In this document: in pieces, positions 1-8,243 of the stretch
Position numbering within the stretch: the first letter of the stretch is position 1
How the letters are laid out: the number at the start of each line of letters is the position of its first letter
The notes under the pieces: generated by a model
Seen by the model: only the letters and a program-made list of their open reading frames with translations
What the model was told of the DNA's origin: nothing
Database searches by the model: none
Position numbers and translations under genes: made by a program
From: Virgibacillus_P tibetensis
GTDB taxonomy: Bacteria > Bacillota > Bacilli > Bacillales > Amphibacillaceae
Reading direction: 5' to 3'
Length of the DNA: 64,000 bases
Assembly (NCBI RefSeq): GCF_036026595.1
Contig: NZ_JARZFX010000002.1
Span: forward strand, 1-64,000

Positions 1-7
1 ATACATA

Positions 8-1204
8 TTAGATCGTTTTTTTTCTTTTTTTGACTCGATAAGGATTTGTTAAGAATATCAATCCTAGTTCATGATGATCACCTTCATACAATGCACTTCG
101 AACAAAGCGGATTTCACCTGCATCGTCCAATAATTCCAATTTAAATGAAGCGCCACTTTCTTGAAGTGCCTGGTAGAATCCTTCCACACTGTTTATTCTT
201 TGACCGTTTACTTTTACCACTGTTTCACCTACTACTATTTCCAGGCGGTCAGCCGGAGTACCTGGTATTATTCCCAGTACTTTTAATCCTTTATCCATCT
301 GATGAAAGAAAGCATTTGATTGTCGATCGTTCATACGATGTTTATAATTAATATACTCTCTGCCTAATATAGCTATGATAACAGCTGCAAGGGACAATCC
401 TTGGATAAAAATACTGCCAACAGCTATTAAAATAACGATTGCCCCCAAAAGAATCGTTGATTTCGCTAGTCTGCCTGCAGCCTGTCCAGGAAGGCTACCT
501 CTAACTATATGGTCAAAACAAATCAAAAAGGGGATAAGTATTAGACTATAGGTCTCTCCTCCAAGAGAAAAGTATGGCCAAAATGCTGCCATCGGAGTAA
601 TTAAACCAGTTGGAACCAACGTGAAGAATGGTATTAAACTCATTTTCTTTAAATGGTGCTGTCCAACCCATACTCCACGAGATCCAAGAACAAGCTCAGG
701 ATAGGTTTCATTACGTCTGACCCTGCTTAGTATAATACCTTCCACAATCAGTAATATTCCCATAATTACTACCAAACCTGTAAAATTAGTTTGCGAAAAG
801 AGGTCTGCATCTACATAATTTTGATTCTTTAACACAGAAGGTAAGAATAATAATAATATGTAAGTAATTCCTACAGTGTAACTAGCGGATAGCATAGTAA
901 ATTTTAATGTACTTAAACTTAAAATGATCATAACAATACTTAAAAGAAGTAAAGTTTCATAAGAAAACACAATTCCTGTTCCCAACGTAAAAAGAGAAAT
1001 GCATATTCCGCTGATAATGGCTAATATCCACGTATTTTTCCATTCTGAAAAAACATCGAATACTTTACTTCCAAAATTCATTCTTTCTTTTTTAATCCTT
1101 CTATTTCCGACTATTAATATTAATAAAATAGACCAGTATAGAAGTGGATTAAGAAAAAGCTTTCCAATTCCTTTTGCGAGTTCAATTAACCATACTTCTA
1201 ACAA
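8..1204 (-). CDS. minJ: MinJ-like division topology protein (membrane plus PDZ)
   Basis: In B. subtilis MinJ bridges DivIVA to MinD and so places the Min division inhibitor at poles and septa. The 398-aa product has about six to eight hydrophobic segments in the first two thirds. A soluble PDZ-like domain follows (about residues 305-385, with GIIPGTPADRL and VVKVNGQRI), and the tail is basic. The preferred start is a TTG at 1204, seven bases after GGAAGG; the GTG at 1213 lies inside that SD. It is the last gene of the ftsE-ftsX-M23-ctpB-minJ series, the same place as yvjD/minJ in B. subtilis. The stop is close to the window edge but the gene is complete. Family assignment rests on architecture and synteny. 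Confidence 0.85.
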   Translation of the reverse strand: MLEVWLIELAKGIGKLFLNPLLYWSILLILIVGNRRIKKERMNFGSKVFDVFSEWKNTWILAIISGICISLFTLGTGIVFSYETLLLLSIVMIILSLSTLKFTMLSASYTVGITYILLLFLPSVLKNQNYVDADLFSQTNFTGLVVIMGILLIVEGIILSRVRRNETYPELVLGSRGVWVGQHHLKKMSLIPFFTLVPTGLITPMAAFWPYFSLGGETYSLILIPFLICFDHIVRGSLPGQAAGRLAKSTILLGAIVILIAVGSIFIQGLSLAAVIIAILGREYINYKHRMNDRQSNAFFHQMDKGLKVLGIIPGTPADRLEIVVGETVVKVNGQRINSVEGFYQALQESGASFKLELLDDAGEIRFVRSALYEGDHHELGLIFLTNPYRVKKRKKTI

Positions 1205-1302
1205 AGTAATCACCTTCCAGAAAAGCTACTTTTCTCTATACTTATATTCGATATTTGTCGAATCTATTCCTGCTTAAGAGGTCAAAAATTATCTAACTTG
1301 GT

Positions 1303-1329
1303 AAAAAAACCGCGAGTTGTACTCGCGGG
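1303..1329 (-). terminator. Rho-independent terminator of ctpB
   Basis: On the minus strand an 8-bp perfect stem (CCGCGAGT/ACTCGCGG) with a 3-nt loop is followed by seven T. It lies just after the ctpB stop codon and separates ctpB from minJ. Confidence 0.85.
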
Positions 1330-1333
1330 TTAA

Positions 1334-2800
1334 TTATTTATATAATTCTTCTAAAGCCTTTTCCAGCTGTTTGTCATCTTCACCACTACGGATCTTTTCA
1401 ACAATTTGAGTCTCCATTAAACCCGCAGTTTGTTCATCCACTTCACCTGTTATCTCCATGTCATTGGTTTTCTGGAAATCTTTTACAGCCTCTTCAGTTT
1501 CTTTATCGAAGTATCCGTCCTCTCGTCCCAGATCATAACCTAAGCCAATTAGCATCAATTGAACGTTCTTAATATTATCATCTGACTGATCGTAAACCAG
1601 CGGTTCTTCAATTTGTACTGGATTTGAGTAATAATAATCAGCCTGTGCAATCTCTATAGTCGGTTCTACACCTACTTCATTTACCCATTCTCCGTTTGGA
1701 GAAAGCCATTTGTAAAATGTTAATTTAATGGTACTTCCATCTCCTAACGGTACAGCTTGCTGTACTGTACCTTTTCCATAGCTGGTCTGACCGACTATGT
1801 CATAGTCCATTTCCTTCATAGCTACAGCAAGTATTTCTGAAGCAGAGGCACTTCCTTCGTCAATTAACACACTTATGGGATATTCCTTTGTTTCATCCAA
1901 TTGTGAATAATATGGTGTTTTTTCGCCATTTTGGTCCTCTATTTGAATATAGGGTGTGTCGCTGGGAAGAAATAATTTCAACATATCTTCAACAACATTC
2001 AGCAGACCACCGGGATTTCCTCGAACATCAATTACAAGTCCTTCAATTCCCTCTTCTTCAAGCATCTCCAACTGCTCTTCAAACTCTTCGCCGGTGTGCT
2101 CTGAAAAATTCGTTACTTCCAGGATACCTGTTTTCTTTCCATCAATTGTCTCTACTTTATTATATACCGTTTCAACCGGGATTGTATCACGAATAATCGA
2201 AACATCAAATGGTTCTGATACACCTGGGCGTTGAATTTGCAATATAACCTCAGACCCTTTTTCCCCTCTAATTTTAGCAACGGCTTCGTTAAGGTCCAAC
2301 CCTTCCAAATTCTCTTCGTCTACACGTAATACTTGGTCATTTGGTCTTAATCCTGCTTTTTCAGCAGGTGAATCTTTTATCGGTGAAACTATAGTTACTG
2401 TACCATTTACCATACTTACTTCCGCACCAATACCTTCAAATGAAGACTCAATCTGCTCATTGAATTGCTCCATCATCTCGATATCCATATATGTACTGTA
2501 AGGGTCTCCGAGAGTTGCCAGCATACCTTGAATGGCACCCTCAATTAATTGCTGATCTTCCACGTCTTCTAAATAGTGCTGCTGGATTAAATTAAAAGCC
2601 TGTGCAACCTTTTTCATATTCTCAGGTGGAACTACCTCTGTTTCTTCATCCCCTGTTTCTACTGATTCCTCACTGTTTATCCACTGCTCATCATTAGATT
2701 CGTTAGGCTGTGCCATCTGTACACCCACATAAGCACCAGTAAACCCTAATATAAGAGCCGCAAGCAGCAGAAATGTGATTTGCAATTTATTTAAATTCAT
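1334..2800 (-). CDS. ctpB: Carboxy-terminal processing serine protease CtpB (S41)
   Basis: A membrane-anchored S41A protease. In B. subtilis CtpB cuts SpoIVFA to trigger SigK activation during sporulation. The order is: N-terminal membrane segment (about 8-28), PDZ domain (about 105-185, with GLRPNDQVLRVD), S41 core and a C-terminal peptidoglycan-binding-like helical domain (GYDLGREDGYFD). The catalytic Ser is in DEGSASASE and the general-base Lys in SYGKGTVQ; both are present. The start at 2800 follows GGGGTG with good spacing; an upstream in-frame ATG pair lacks an SD. At 488 aa it has the usual length. Synteny with B. subtilis yvjB supports the name. Confidence 0.9.
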   Translation of the reverse strand: MNLNKLQITFLLLAALILGFTGAYVGVQMAQPNESNDEQWINSEESVETGDEETEVVPPENMKKVAQAFNLIQQHYLEDVEDQQLIEGAIQGMLATLGDPYSTYMDIEMMEQFNEQIESSFEGIGAEVSMVNGTVTIVSPIKDSPAEKAGLRPNDQVLRVDEENLEGLDLNEAVAKIRGEKGSEVILQIQRPGVSEPFDVSIIRDTIPVETVYNKVETIDGKKTGILEVTNFSEHTGEEFEEQLEMLEEEGIEGLVIDVRGNPGGLLNVVEDMLKLFLPSDTPYIQIEDQNGEKTPYYSQLDETKEYPISVLIDEGSASASEILAVAMKEMDYDIVGQTSYGKGTVQQAVPLGDGSTIKLTFYKWLSPNGEWVNEVGVEPTIEIAQADYYYSNPVQIEEPLVYDQSDDNIKNVQLMLIGLGYDLGREDGYFDKETEEAVKDFQKTNDMEITGEVDEQTAGLMETQIVEKIRSGEDDKQLEKALEELYK

Positions 2801-2917
2801 CTTTTCACCCCAACAATTATGATTCATCATTCCTATGTAATATACAAAAGCATACCATTATCTCATTATAAAGACTATGGTTTTATCTTTTTATTTATGT
2901 GGATATTTTATTATAGT

Positions 2918-2950
2918 GAAAAAAGACATCACTCCAAATGGGTGATGCCT
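2918..2950 (-). terminator. Terminator of the M23 hydrolase gene
   Basis: The minus strand reads a GGCATCAC/GTGATGTC stem followed by six T, about 30 bases past the stop codon of the upstream gene. Confidence 0.8.
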
Positions 2951-2980
2951 TTTTCATTTAGTCTGAAGGCAACTAGCTAT

Positions 2981-4351
2981 TTATCGTAAGTAATTAAGAG
3001 GGTTTACAGAGCTGCTGGATCCCTTCCATGGCCCATTATGGACTTCAAAGTGTAAATGCGGCCCTGTAGAAGCCCCTGTATTCCCTGTTGCACCAATTGT
3101 TTGTCCTTGACTAACAGCCTGTCCAGGAGATACAGACATCCTGCTTAGATGTGCATAAAGTGTAGTATACGTTTTGCCATTGATATTATGGGAAATTAAG
3201 ATCGTATTTCCATATCCACCCATCCATCCTGCGCTGACAACTACTCCTGTTCCTGCGGCTTTAAGTGTTGTGCCGACTCCAGCAGCAATGTCGATACCGG
3301 CATGAAGTTTCTGTCCTCCATGAATTGGATGTATTCTGTTTCCATAGCTGGATGACATACCACCCGCAGCCGGCCAAATAAATATTCCACTTCCACCTGT
3401 GCTTGGACTTGGGCTAGAGCTTGTACTCTGTGCTGTTTTTTGCTTTTCTGCTTTCTTTCGCTCTGCTTCTTTTCTGGCTTCTTCTTCACGTGCCAATTGC
3501 TCTAATTGACCTTTTTCAGATTGTGCCAGTTGCTTAGCTTTTTCAATAGCAGAAGTTTGTGCTGCCAGAATTGCTTGTTCTTCCTCTAACGAGACTTTAT
3601 ATTCCTCTAAATGATTGTGCTCTTCTTCTAATTCTGCCATTAGTGTTTCCTTCTGAGCCAGTTGTTTATCCAGATCACCTTTCAATGCCACTAATTCTTC
3701 CTTTTGTCCTTCTAATGCTACCTTTTTATCTTCTACTTCATCTTTTTTCGTTTCCACTTCTAACTTACTTTCTTCTAATGCAAGTTTATCTGCAGTATGT
3801 GCTTCCATAATATTTTTATCTTGATCCATAATTGTATTCACTGCTGAAGACCTGCTTATAAAATCACCAAAGTTTTGGGAGCCTAGTATTACTTCTATAT
3901 ACTTCATATTTCCGCCGCTTTTTTGAATTGCCCTCAAGCGCTCTTTCAACATTTCTTCACGTTTTTCAATACGTTCATGTAATACAATGATTTCTTCTCT
4001 TAACTCTTCTATTCTATTATTTAAATCTTCAATTTCCTGATTGGTTGTCGTAATTTCTTCTTCTTTTGCATTAATCTTGCTTTTTGTATCGTTTAACTTT
4101 TCATCAATAGTATTAATTTCTTGTTCTACTGTGCTTTGTTCATTAAGATTTTCATTAATCTTACCTTCAGTGTTCTTTTTATCACCATCTATATTACCTT
4201 GTTGCTTTTTGAGATCACCTTGCTCTTTTTCCAATTCATTAATTTTCTTATTTAACCCATCTATTGATTCTGCAGATATGCTTTTACTACTTGTCAAACT
4301 GGAAGTTAAAACCAGAATGGCCATTATCACGACTAAAGATACTTTCCTCAA
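2981..4351 (-). CDS. EnvC-like coiled-coil M23 peptidoglycan hydrolase
   Basis: A secreted murein hydrolase of 456 aa. It has a signal peptide (about 1-27), long heptad-rich coiled coils (about 30-265), a low-complexity Ser/Pro linker and a C-terminal LytM/M23 domain (about 325-456). Zinc ligands appear intact: His and Asp in LHAGIDIAA, and HLHFE near the end. The coiled-coil/M23 layout is that of EnvC-type proteins, which FtsEX controls. The gene lies directly after ftsX, which supports that partnership; in B. subtilis FtsEX controls the NlpC/P60 enzyme CwlO instead. The start is TTG at 4351, ten bases after AAAGGGG, a rather long spacing. Activity is inferred, since no motif residue is missing. 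Confidence 0.85.
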   Translation of the reverse strand: MRKVSLVVIMAILVLTSSLTSSKSISAESIDGLNKKINELEKEQGDLKKQQGNIDGDKKNTEGKINENLNEQSTVEQEINTIDEKLNDTKSKINAKEEEITTTNQEIEDLNNRIEELREEIIVLHERIEKREEMLKERLRAIQKSGGNMKYIEVILGSQNFGDFISRSSAVNTIMDQDKNIMEAHTADKLALEESKLEVETKKDEVEDKKVALEGQKEELVALKGDLDKQLAQKETLMAELEEEHNHLEEYKVSLEEEQAILAAQTSAIEKAKQLAQSEKGQLEQLAREEEARKEAERKKAEKQKTAQSTSSSPSPSTGGSGIFIWPAAGGMSSSYGNRIHPIHGGQKLHAGIDIAAGVGTTLKAAGTGVVVSAGWMGGYGNTILISHNINGKTYTTLYAHLSRMSVSPGQAVSQGQTIGATGNTGASTGPHLHFEVHNGPWKGSSSSVNPLNYLR

Positions 4352-4476
4352 CTTTTTCGTTCCCCTTTCAATCTGTAAAAAATATTATCTACGTCTTTAT
4401 CTATTTTCAAAATCAGACTACACTGCATAGTTCTCACAGCCTATATCTCGGACAATCTGGAATACTCGAATAGTGA

Positions 4477-5370
4477 CTATACTTTAAGGAATTTGCGGAC
4501 GCTCATCACACTTCCCCATATACCTATAAAGGCTCCGATTGAGAAAATAATAAGAGAGAGTTGCCATGCGAACGGATGAAATGGCAGCAGTTCAACAAAG
4601 CTGTACGTAATTCTATCGCCAACATTATTATATAAGTAGTAGTATCCTGCGAGAATAACTGTAATTGGAATAATAGATCCTAAAATTCCAAGCAGCATCC
4701 CTTCAATGAAGAATGGTCCTCTGATAAAGCCGTTAGTTGCCCCTACTAATTTCATGATGCCTATTTCTCTGCTGCGAGCCATGATAGTAATTTTAATTGT
4801 GTTAGAAATAAGAAATATTGCCGTGAAAACTAGTCCGATAATTAATGCGAGTCCAATATTTCTTGCATATTTATTAAATTCGAATAGTCGCTCGACGACA
4901 CCCTGTCCATAATTGACTTCCTGAACCCCATTAATAGTTTCAATTTCACTAGAAACTTCCATCGTGTCTTCCGGGTTCTCTGTTCTGACGATAAAAACAT
5001 GGTTTAGTGGATTATCCTGCTCAAATAACTGCCATGACTGACCTTCTTCACCCATACTATCAATCAACTTGCTTAGTTCATCATCTTTAGAGGAAAACAC
5101 CACGGATTCCACACCATTAATTTGCTCTATTTCACTACCTAAAGAGGTAATCTCGTCTTCATTTAGTGTAATGTCAAGCAATGTATTAATTTCTACATCA
5201 TCTTCAATATTTGTTGCCATTTGATTTAAATTGAGCATTAATGTCAGAAAAGCACCAACTAAAATCAATGTGGTCGTCACTGCACCTACCGAAGCTACCG
5301 TCATCCATCCGTTACGGAAGATATTTTTAAACCCTTCTCGAAAATGGCGTAGTATCGTTCTAAATCTCAT
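4477..5370 (-). CDS. ftsX: Cell division ABC transporter permease FtsX
   Basis: A four-TM FtsX of 297 aa with one extracytoplasmic domain between TM1 and TM2 (about residues 45-160) and three closing TM segments. The family signature FREGFKNIFRNGWMT is at the N-terminus. It forms the FtsEX complex, a mechanotransducer that activates a wall hydrolase outside the cell. The start at 5370 fits GAGGTGA with eight-base spacing and matches the family N-terminus better than the upstream ATG. It overlaps the end of ftsE by 11 bp, indicating translational coupling. Confidence 0.95.
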   Translation of the reverse strand: MRFRTILRHFREGFKNIFRNGWMTVASVGAVTTTLILVGAFLTLMLNLNQMATNIEDDVEINTLLDITLNEDEITSLGSEIEQINGVESVVFSSKDDELSKLIDSMGEEGQSWQLFEQDNPLNHVFIVRTENPEDTMEVSSEIETINGVQEVNYGQGVVERLFEFNKYARNIGLALIIGLVFTAIFLISNTIKITIMARSREIGIMKLVGATNGFIRGPFFIEGMLLGILGSIIPITVILAGYYYLYNNVGDRITYSFVELLPFHPFAWQLSLIIFSIGAFIGIWGSVMSVRKFLKV

Positions 5371-6046
5371 AGCCGTATTCACCTCGGTGCTCATCTCTTA
5401 CAATTAAACCATCTTCGACTGCAATAACTCGTTTCTTGATAGTATTGACAATTTCTTTACCATGAGTTGCCATAATAATTGTTGTACCTCTTGCATTGAT
5501 CTCTTCGAATGTTTTCATAATGCCCCACGATGTATCTGGATCTAAGTTTCCTGTGGGCTCGTCAGCAATTACTATTTTCGGATGATTAACAATTGCACGA
5601 GCTATCGAAACACGTTGCTGCTCACCACCTGATAGTTCATCAGGAATAAAGCGGGCCTTGTTTTTTAGTCCAACGAGCTCCAGTACATCCATTACTCTTT
5701 TTCGAATATTGCGTGGTGATTCTTCAATAACTTCTAAGGCAAATGCAATATTTTCATAGACTGATAGTTTTGGCAATAACTTAAAATCCTGAAAAATAAC
5801 TCCAATTTCTCTTCTAAGAAAAGGCACTTTTTTTTCTTTAATCGTGCTCATATCAATTTCATTGACAATAATTGTTCCAGCAGTAGGTTTTACTTCTCTA
5901 TACATCAGTTTAATAAATGTAGACTTACCTGCTCCGCTGGGCCCAACAATGTAAACAAATTCACCCTGTTTTATATCTACATTAACCCCGTTTAGAGCGG
6001 TTACTCCATTGGGATATGTTTTATGTATATCTTTCATTAATATCAT
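5360..6046 (-). CDS. ftsE: Cell division ATP-binding protein FtsE
   Basis: An ABC ATPase of 228 aa: Walker A GPSGAGKST, signature LSGGEQQR, Walker B IVIADEPTGNLD and switch His in ATHG. It opens with the typical FtsE start (MILMKDIHKTYPNG). It powers FtsX, and the next gene encodes an EnvC-like hydrolase that is the likely output. The SD AAGGTGAT is seven bases before the ATG. Confidence 0.97.
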   Translation of the reverse strand: MILMKDIHKTYPNGVTALNGVNVDIKQGEFVYIVGPSGAGKSTFIKLMYREVKPTAGTIIVNEIDMSTIKEKKVPFLRREIGVIFQDFKLLPKLSVYENIAFALEVIEESPRNIRKRVMDVLELVGLKNKARFIPDELSGGEQQRVSIARAIVNHPKIVIADEPTGNLDPDTSWGIMKTFEEINARGTTIIMATHGKEIVNTIKKRVIAVEDGLIVRDEHRGEYGYEI

Positions 6047-6454
6047 ATATAAATCACCTTTATAGTTTGAGTTATCATACTTTTTGTTCTGTTTTCTATG
6101 TGTTACGAGGCTTATTTCTAATCAATCAACTGCCTATTGCTGTTTTTAAAAAGACTAAACTGAAAACCAGCCACACTTTCATTGCCTAATTAATCTGTGT
6201 TAAGCAATTCTTATACATTATAACATCTTTCGGCATCAATTTTAGACATAAAATTATTACATTTGTATTTCAAAGGACCTATATTTTGAAATATAAAGTC
6301 TGTTTTAGGGGAGAAGAGCTTATTTTTGCCATAAAATGAAAGTTATGATGGCGTATCCTGTTCTATCAGAAGTTTTAGTCATCAGGGACTTAAATTCTGG
6401 GGAAAACATGAATAGGACTGAATGATTTTCTATTAAATGAGAGATTTAGGCAAC
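6047..6454 (-). other. Gene-free region upstream of ftsE
   Basis: This AT-rich stretch lies between ftsE and the cccB terminator. The part next to ftsE presumably carries the ftsE promoter. No ORF with a convincing SD, no repeat shared with the rest of the window and no recognisable RNA motif was seen. Confidence 0.5.
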
Positions 6455-6495
6455 AAAAAAAAGTTTGATTTACTGATATCAATAAATCAAACTTT
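6455..6495 (-). terminator. Terminator of cccB
   Basis: A perfect 10-bp stem (GTTTGATTTA/TAAATCAAAC) is flanked by an eight-T run on the minus strand, 20 bases after the cccB stop codon. Confidence 0.9.
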
Positions 6496-6514
6496 TAAGC
6501 ATACATCTCTTTTA

Positions 6515-6877
6515 CTATTCCTTTTCAGCTAACCAATTTGCCAGTAAGTCCACATCGTCTCCACTAGCCATACCAGCTGGCATGCTTCCTTGTCCATTTT
6601 CAATAATAGCAGCAATATCATCAGCAGAATGATCAGAACCTACATTTTGCAGCCCTGGACCTGATGCTCCGGATAAATCTGCACCATGACAAGATGCACA
6701 ATTGCTTTGGTAAACTTCTTCTGCAGCAGCAACATCTACCGTGCCACCTTCAGTTGATTCTTCTGTTCCTGTGTCCCCATTGTCTGCTGGCTCTTCTGAA
6801 GCGTCGTCAGCTCCACCGCCACATGCACCAAGTACTAGCGCAGTTCCAATGAGAAGTGCAAATAACCATTTCTTCAT
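6515..6877 (-). CDS. cccB: Cytochrome c-551 lipoprotein
   Basis: A small membrane-anchored c-type cytochrome of 120 aa. It has a lipoprotein signal with lipobox LGAC (Cys 19) and an acidic Asp/Glu/Gly linker (about 20-48). The haem domain carries CASCH as the covalent haem site and a likely axial Met in GSMPAGM. It carries electrons outside the membrane, probably to a terminal oxidase. The position between ftsE and prfB is that of B. subtilis cccB. Confidence 0.92.
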   Translation of the reverse strand: MKKWLFALLIGTALVLGACGGGADDASEEPADNGDTGTEESTEGGTVDVAAAEEVYQSNCASCHGADLSGASGPGLQNVGSDHSADDIAAIIENGQGSMPAGMASGDDVDLLANWLAEKE

Positions 6878-7063
6878 AGATTAAATCCCCCTAACAAATA
6901 TTGTAGTGTAAAGGCTATCATTGGCTATTATACCCTTTTCTACAAGATTTAAAACCCTTTCAAGATTTGTGTATTGTTTGAATTCAGTTAAAAACCCTTA
7001 CACATCAAGAGTTTTGGTAATTTGTGTCAAGTTTATGAAAGTATGTTTGCTCTTGATTAACCT

Positions 7064-8168
7064 CTAGTAATTGATTTGAGATCTTAGGTATGCGTCGATA
7101 AATGGATCGATATCTCCATCCATAACACCTTGCGTATTACCAATTTCCACGTGTGTACGGTGATCCTTCACCATGGAGTAAGGATGAAATACATACGATC
7201 GAATTTGACTTCCCCAACCAATCTCCTTTTGTTCTCCCCTAATATCGTCAAGCTCCATTTGTTGTCGCTCAATCTCCAATTGATACAATTTAGATTTGAG
7301 CATCTTCATAGCTGCTTCCCTATTTTTTATTTGCGATCGTTCATTTTGACATGTAACAATAACATTAGTGGGAATATGTGTAATACGTACAGCTGAGTCG
7401 GTTGTATTAACATGCTGTCCGCCTGCCCCACTGGCGCGATACGTATCTATTTTTACATCTTCTGACTTCACTTCAATATCTACGTCACCGTCTATTTCCG
7501 GCATAATATCACAAGAGGCGAAAGAAGTATGACGACGGCCGGATGAATCAAAAGGAGAAATACGTACCAATCTGTGAACACCTTTTTCTGCTTTTAATTT
7601 TCCGTATGCATTATGGCCCTTAATCAGTAATGTCACACTTTTAACACCAGCTTCATCACCTGGCAGATAATTAAGTGTTTCGACCTTAAAGTCATTACTA
7701 TCAGCCCATCGCTGATACATACGTAGTAGCATGCTTGCCCAGTCCTGTGACTCTGTGCCTCCGGCTCCCGGATGGAGTTCTAAAATAGCATTATTTGCAT
7801 CGTAAGGTTCACTTAACAGCATTTTAAGCTCAAAGTCATTAACCTCTTTTCTAATTGAACTAATCTCTTCGTTGAGATCATCAAATAGCTCTTGATCGTT
7901 TTCTTCTTTTACGAGCTCATAGGAAACCTCTATATTATCCAATCGTTCTTCCAGCTCTTCAAAGTTGTCCACGTACTCTTTCAATACATTTACCTCTGAA
8001 ATTGTTTTTTGTGCACTATCCTGATTATCCCAAAATTCGGGTGAGGACATAATCATTTCTAATTCTTTTATTCTCTGTCTCTTCGTATCCAGGTCAAAGA
8101 GACCCCCTAAAGTCAATAATACGTGAAGCCATTTTGTCTAATTCATTTCTGATTTCTGCTAATTCCAT
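7064..8168 (-). CDS. prfB: Peptide chain release factor 2 (programmed +1 frameshift)
   Basis: RF2 recognises UGA and UAA stop codons and triggers peptide release. The start is ATG at 8168 after AGAGGTGA. The first 24 codons end in CTT followed by an in-frame UGA at 8094-8096, and the remaining 343 codons lie in the +1 frame, giving 367 aa in all. The release motif GGQ is in GAGGQHVNT and the codon-recognition SPF tripeptide in RISPFDSS. A single-frame reading starting at 8116 misses the N-terminus. The position between cccB and secA agrees with B. subtilis. Confidence 0.95.
8094..8108 (-). promoter_or_regulatory. RF2 autoregulatory +1 frameshift site
   Basis: The minus strand reads AGGGGG-TCT-CTT-TGA-C. 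This is an internal SD-like AGGGGG, three bases of spacing, then the slippery CTT and in-frame UGA followed by C. It is the classic prfB recoding site: low RF2 favours the shift. Confidence 0.95.
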
Positions 8169-8206
8169 CTAAATCACCTCTGATTAATTTTTTATTCTTT
8201 TTACAA

Positions 8207-8235
8207 TGAAAACACTCCCTTTACTGGGGAGTGTG
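8207..8235 (-). terminator. Terminator downstream of secA
   Basis: Minus-strand stem ACACTCCC/GGGAGTGT with a 7-nt loop, then TTTTCATTG, just after the secA stop. It separates secA from prfB. Confidence 0.75.
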
Positions 8236-8243
8236 CTCCATTA

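Noticed and set aside
7064..8116. RF2 starting from TTG at 8116
   Set aside because: This start lies past the frameshift signal; the upstream ATG with SD and the recoding site give the full protein.
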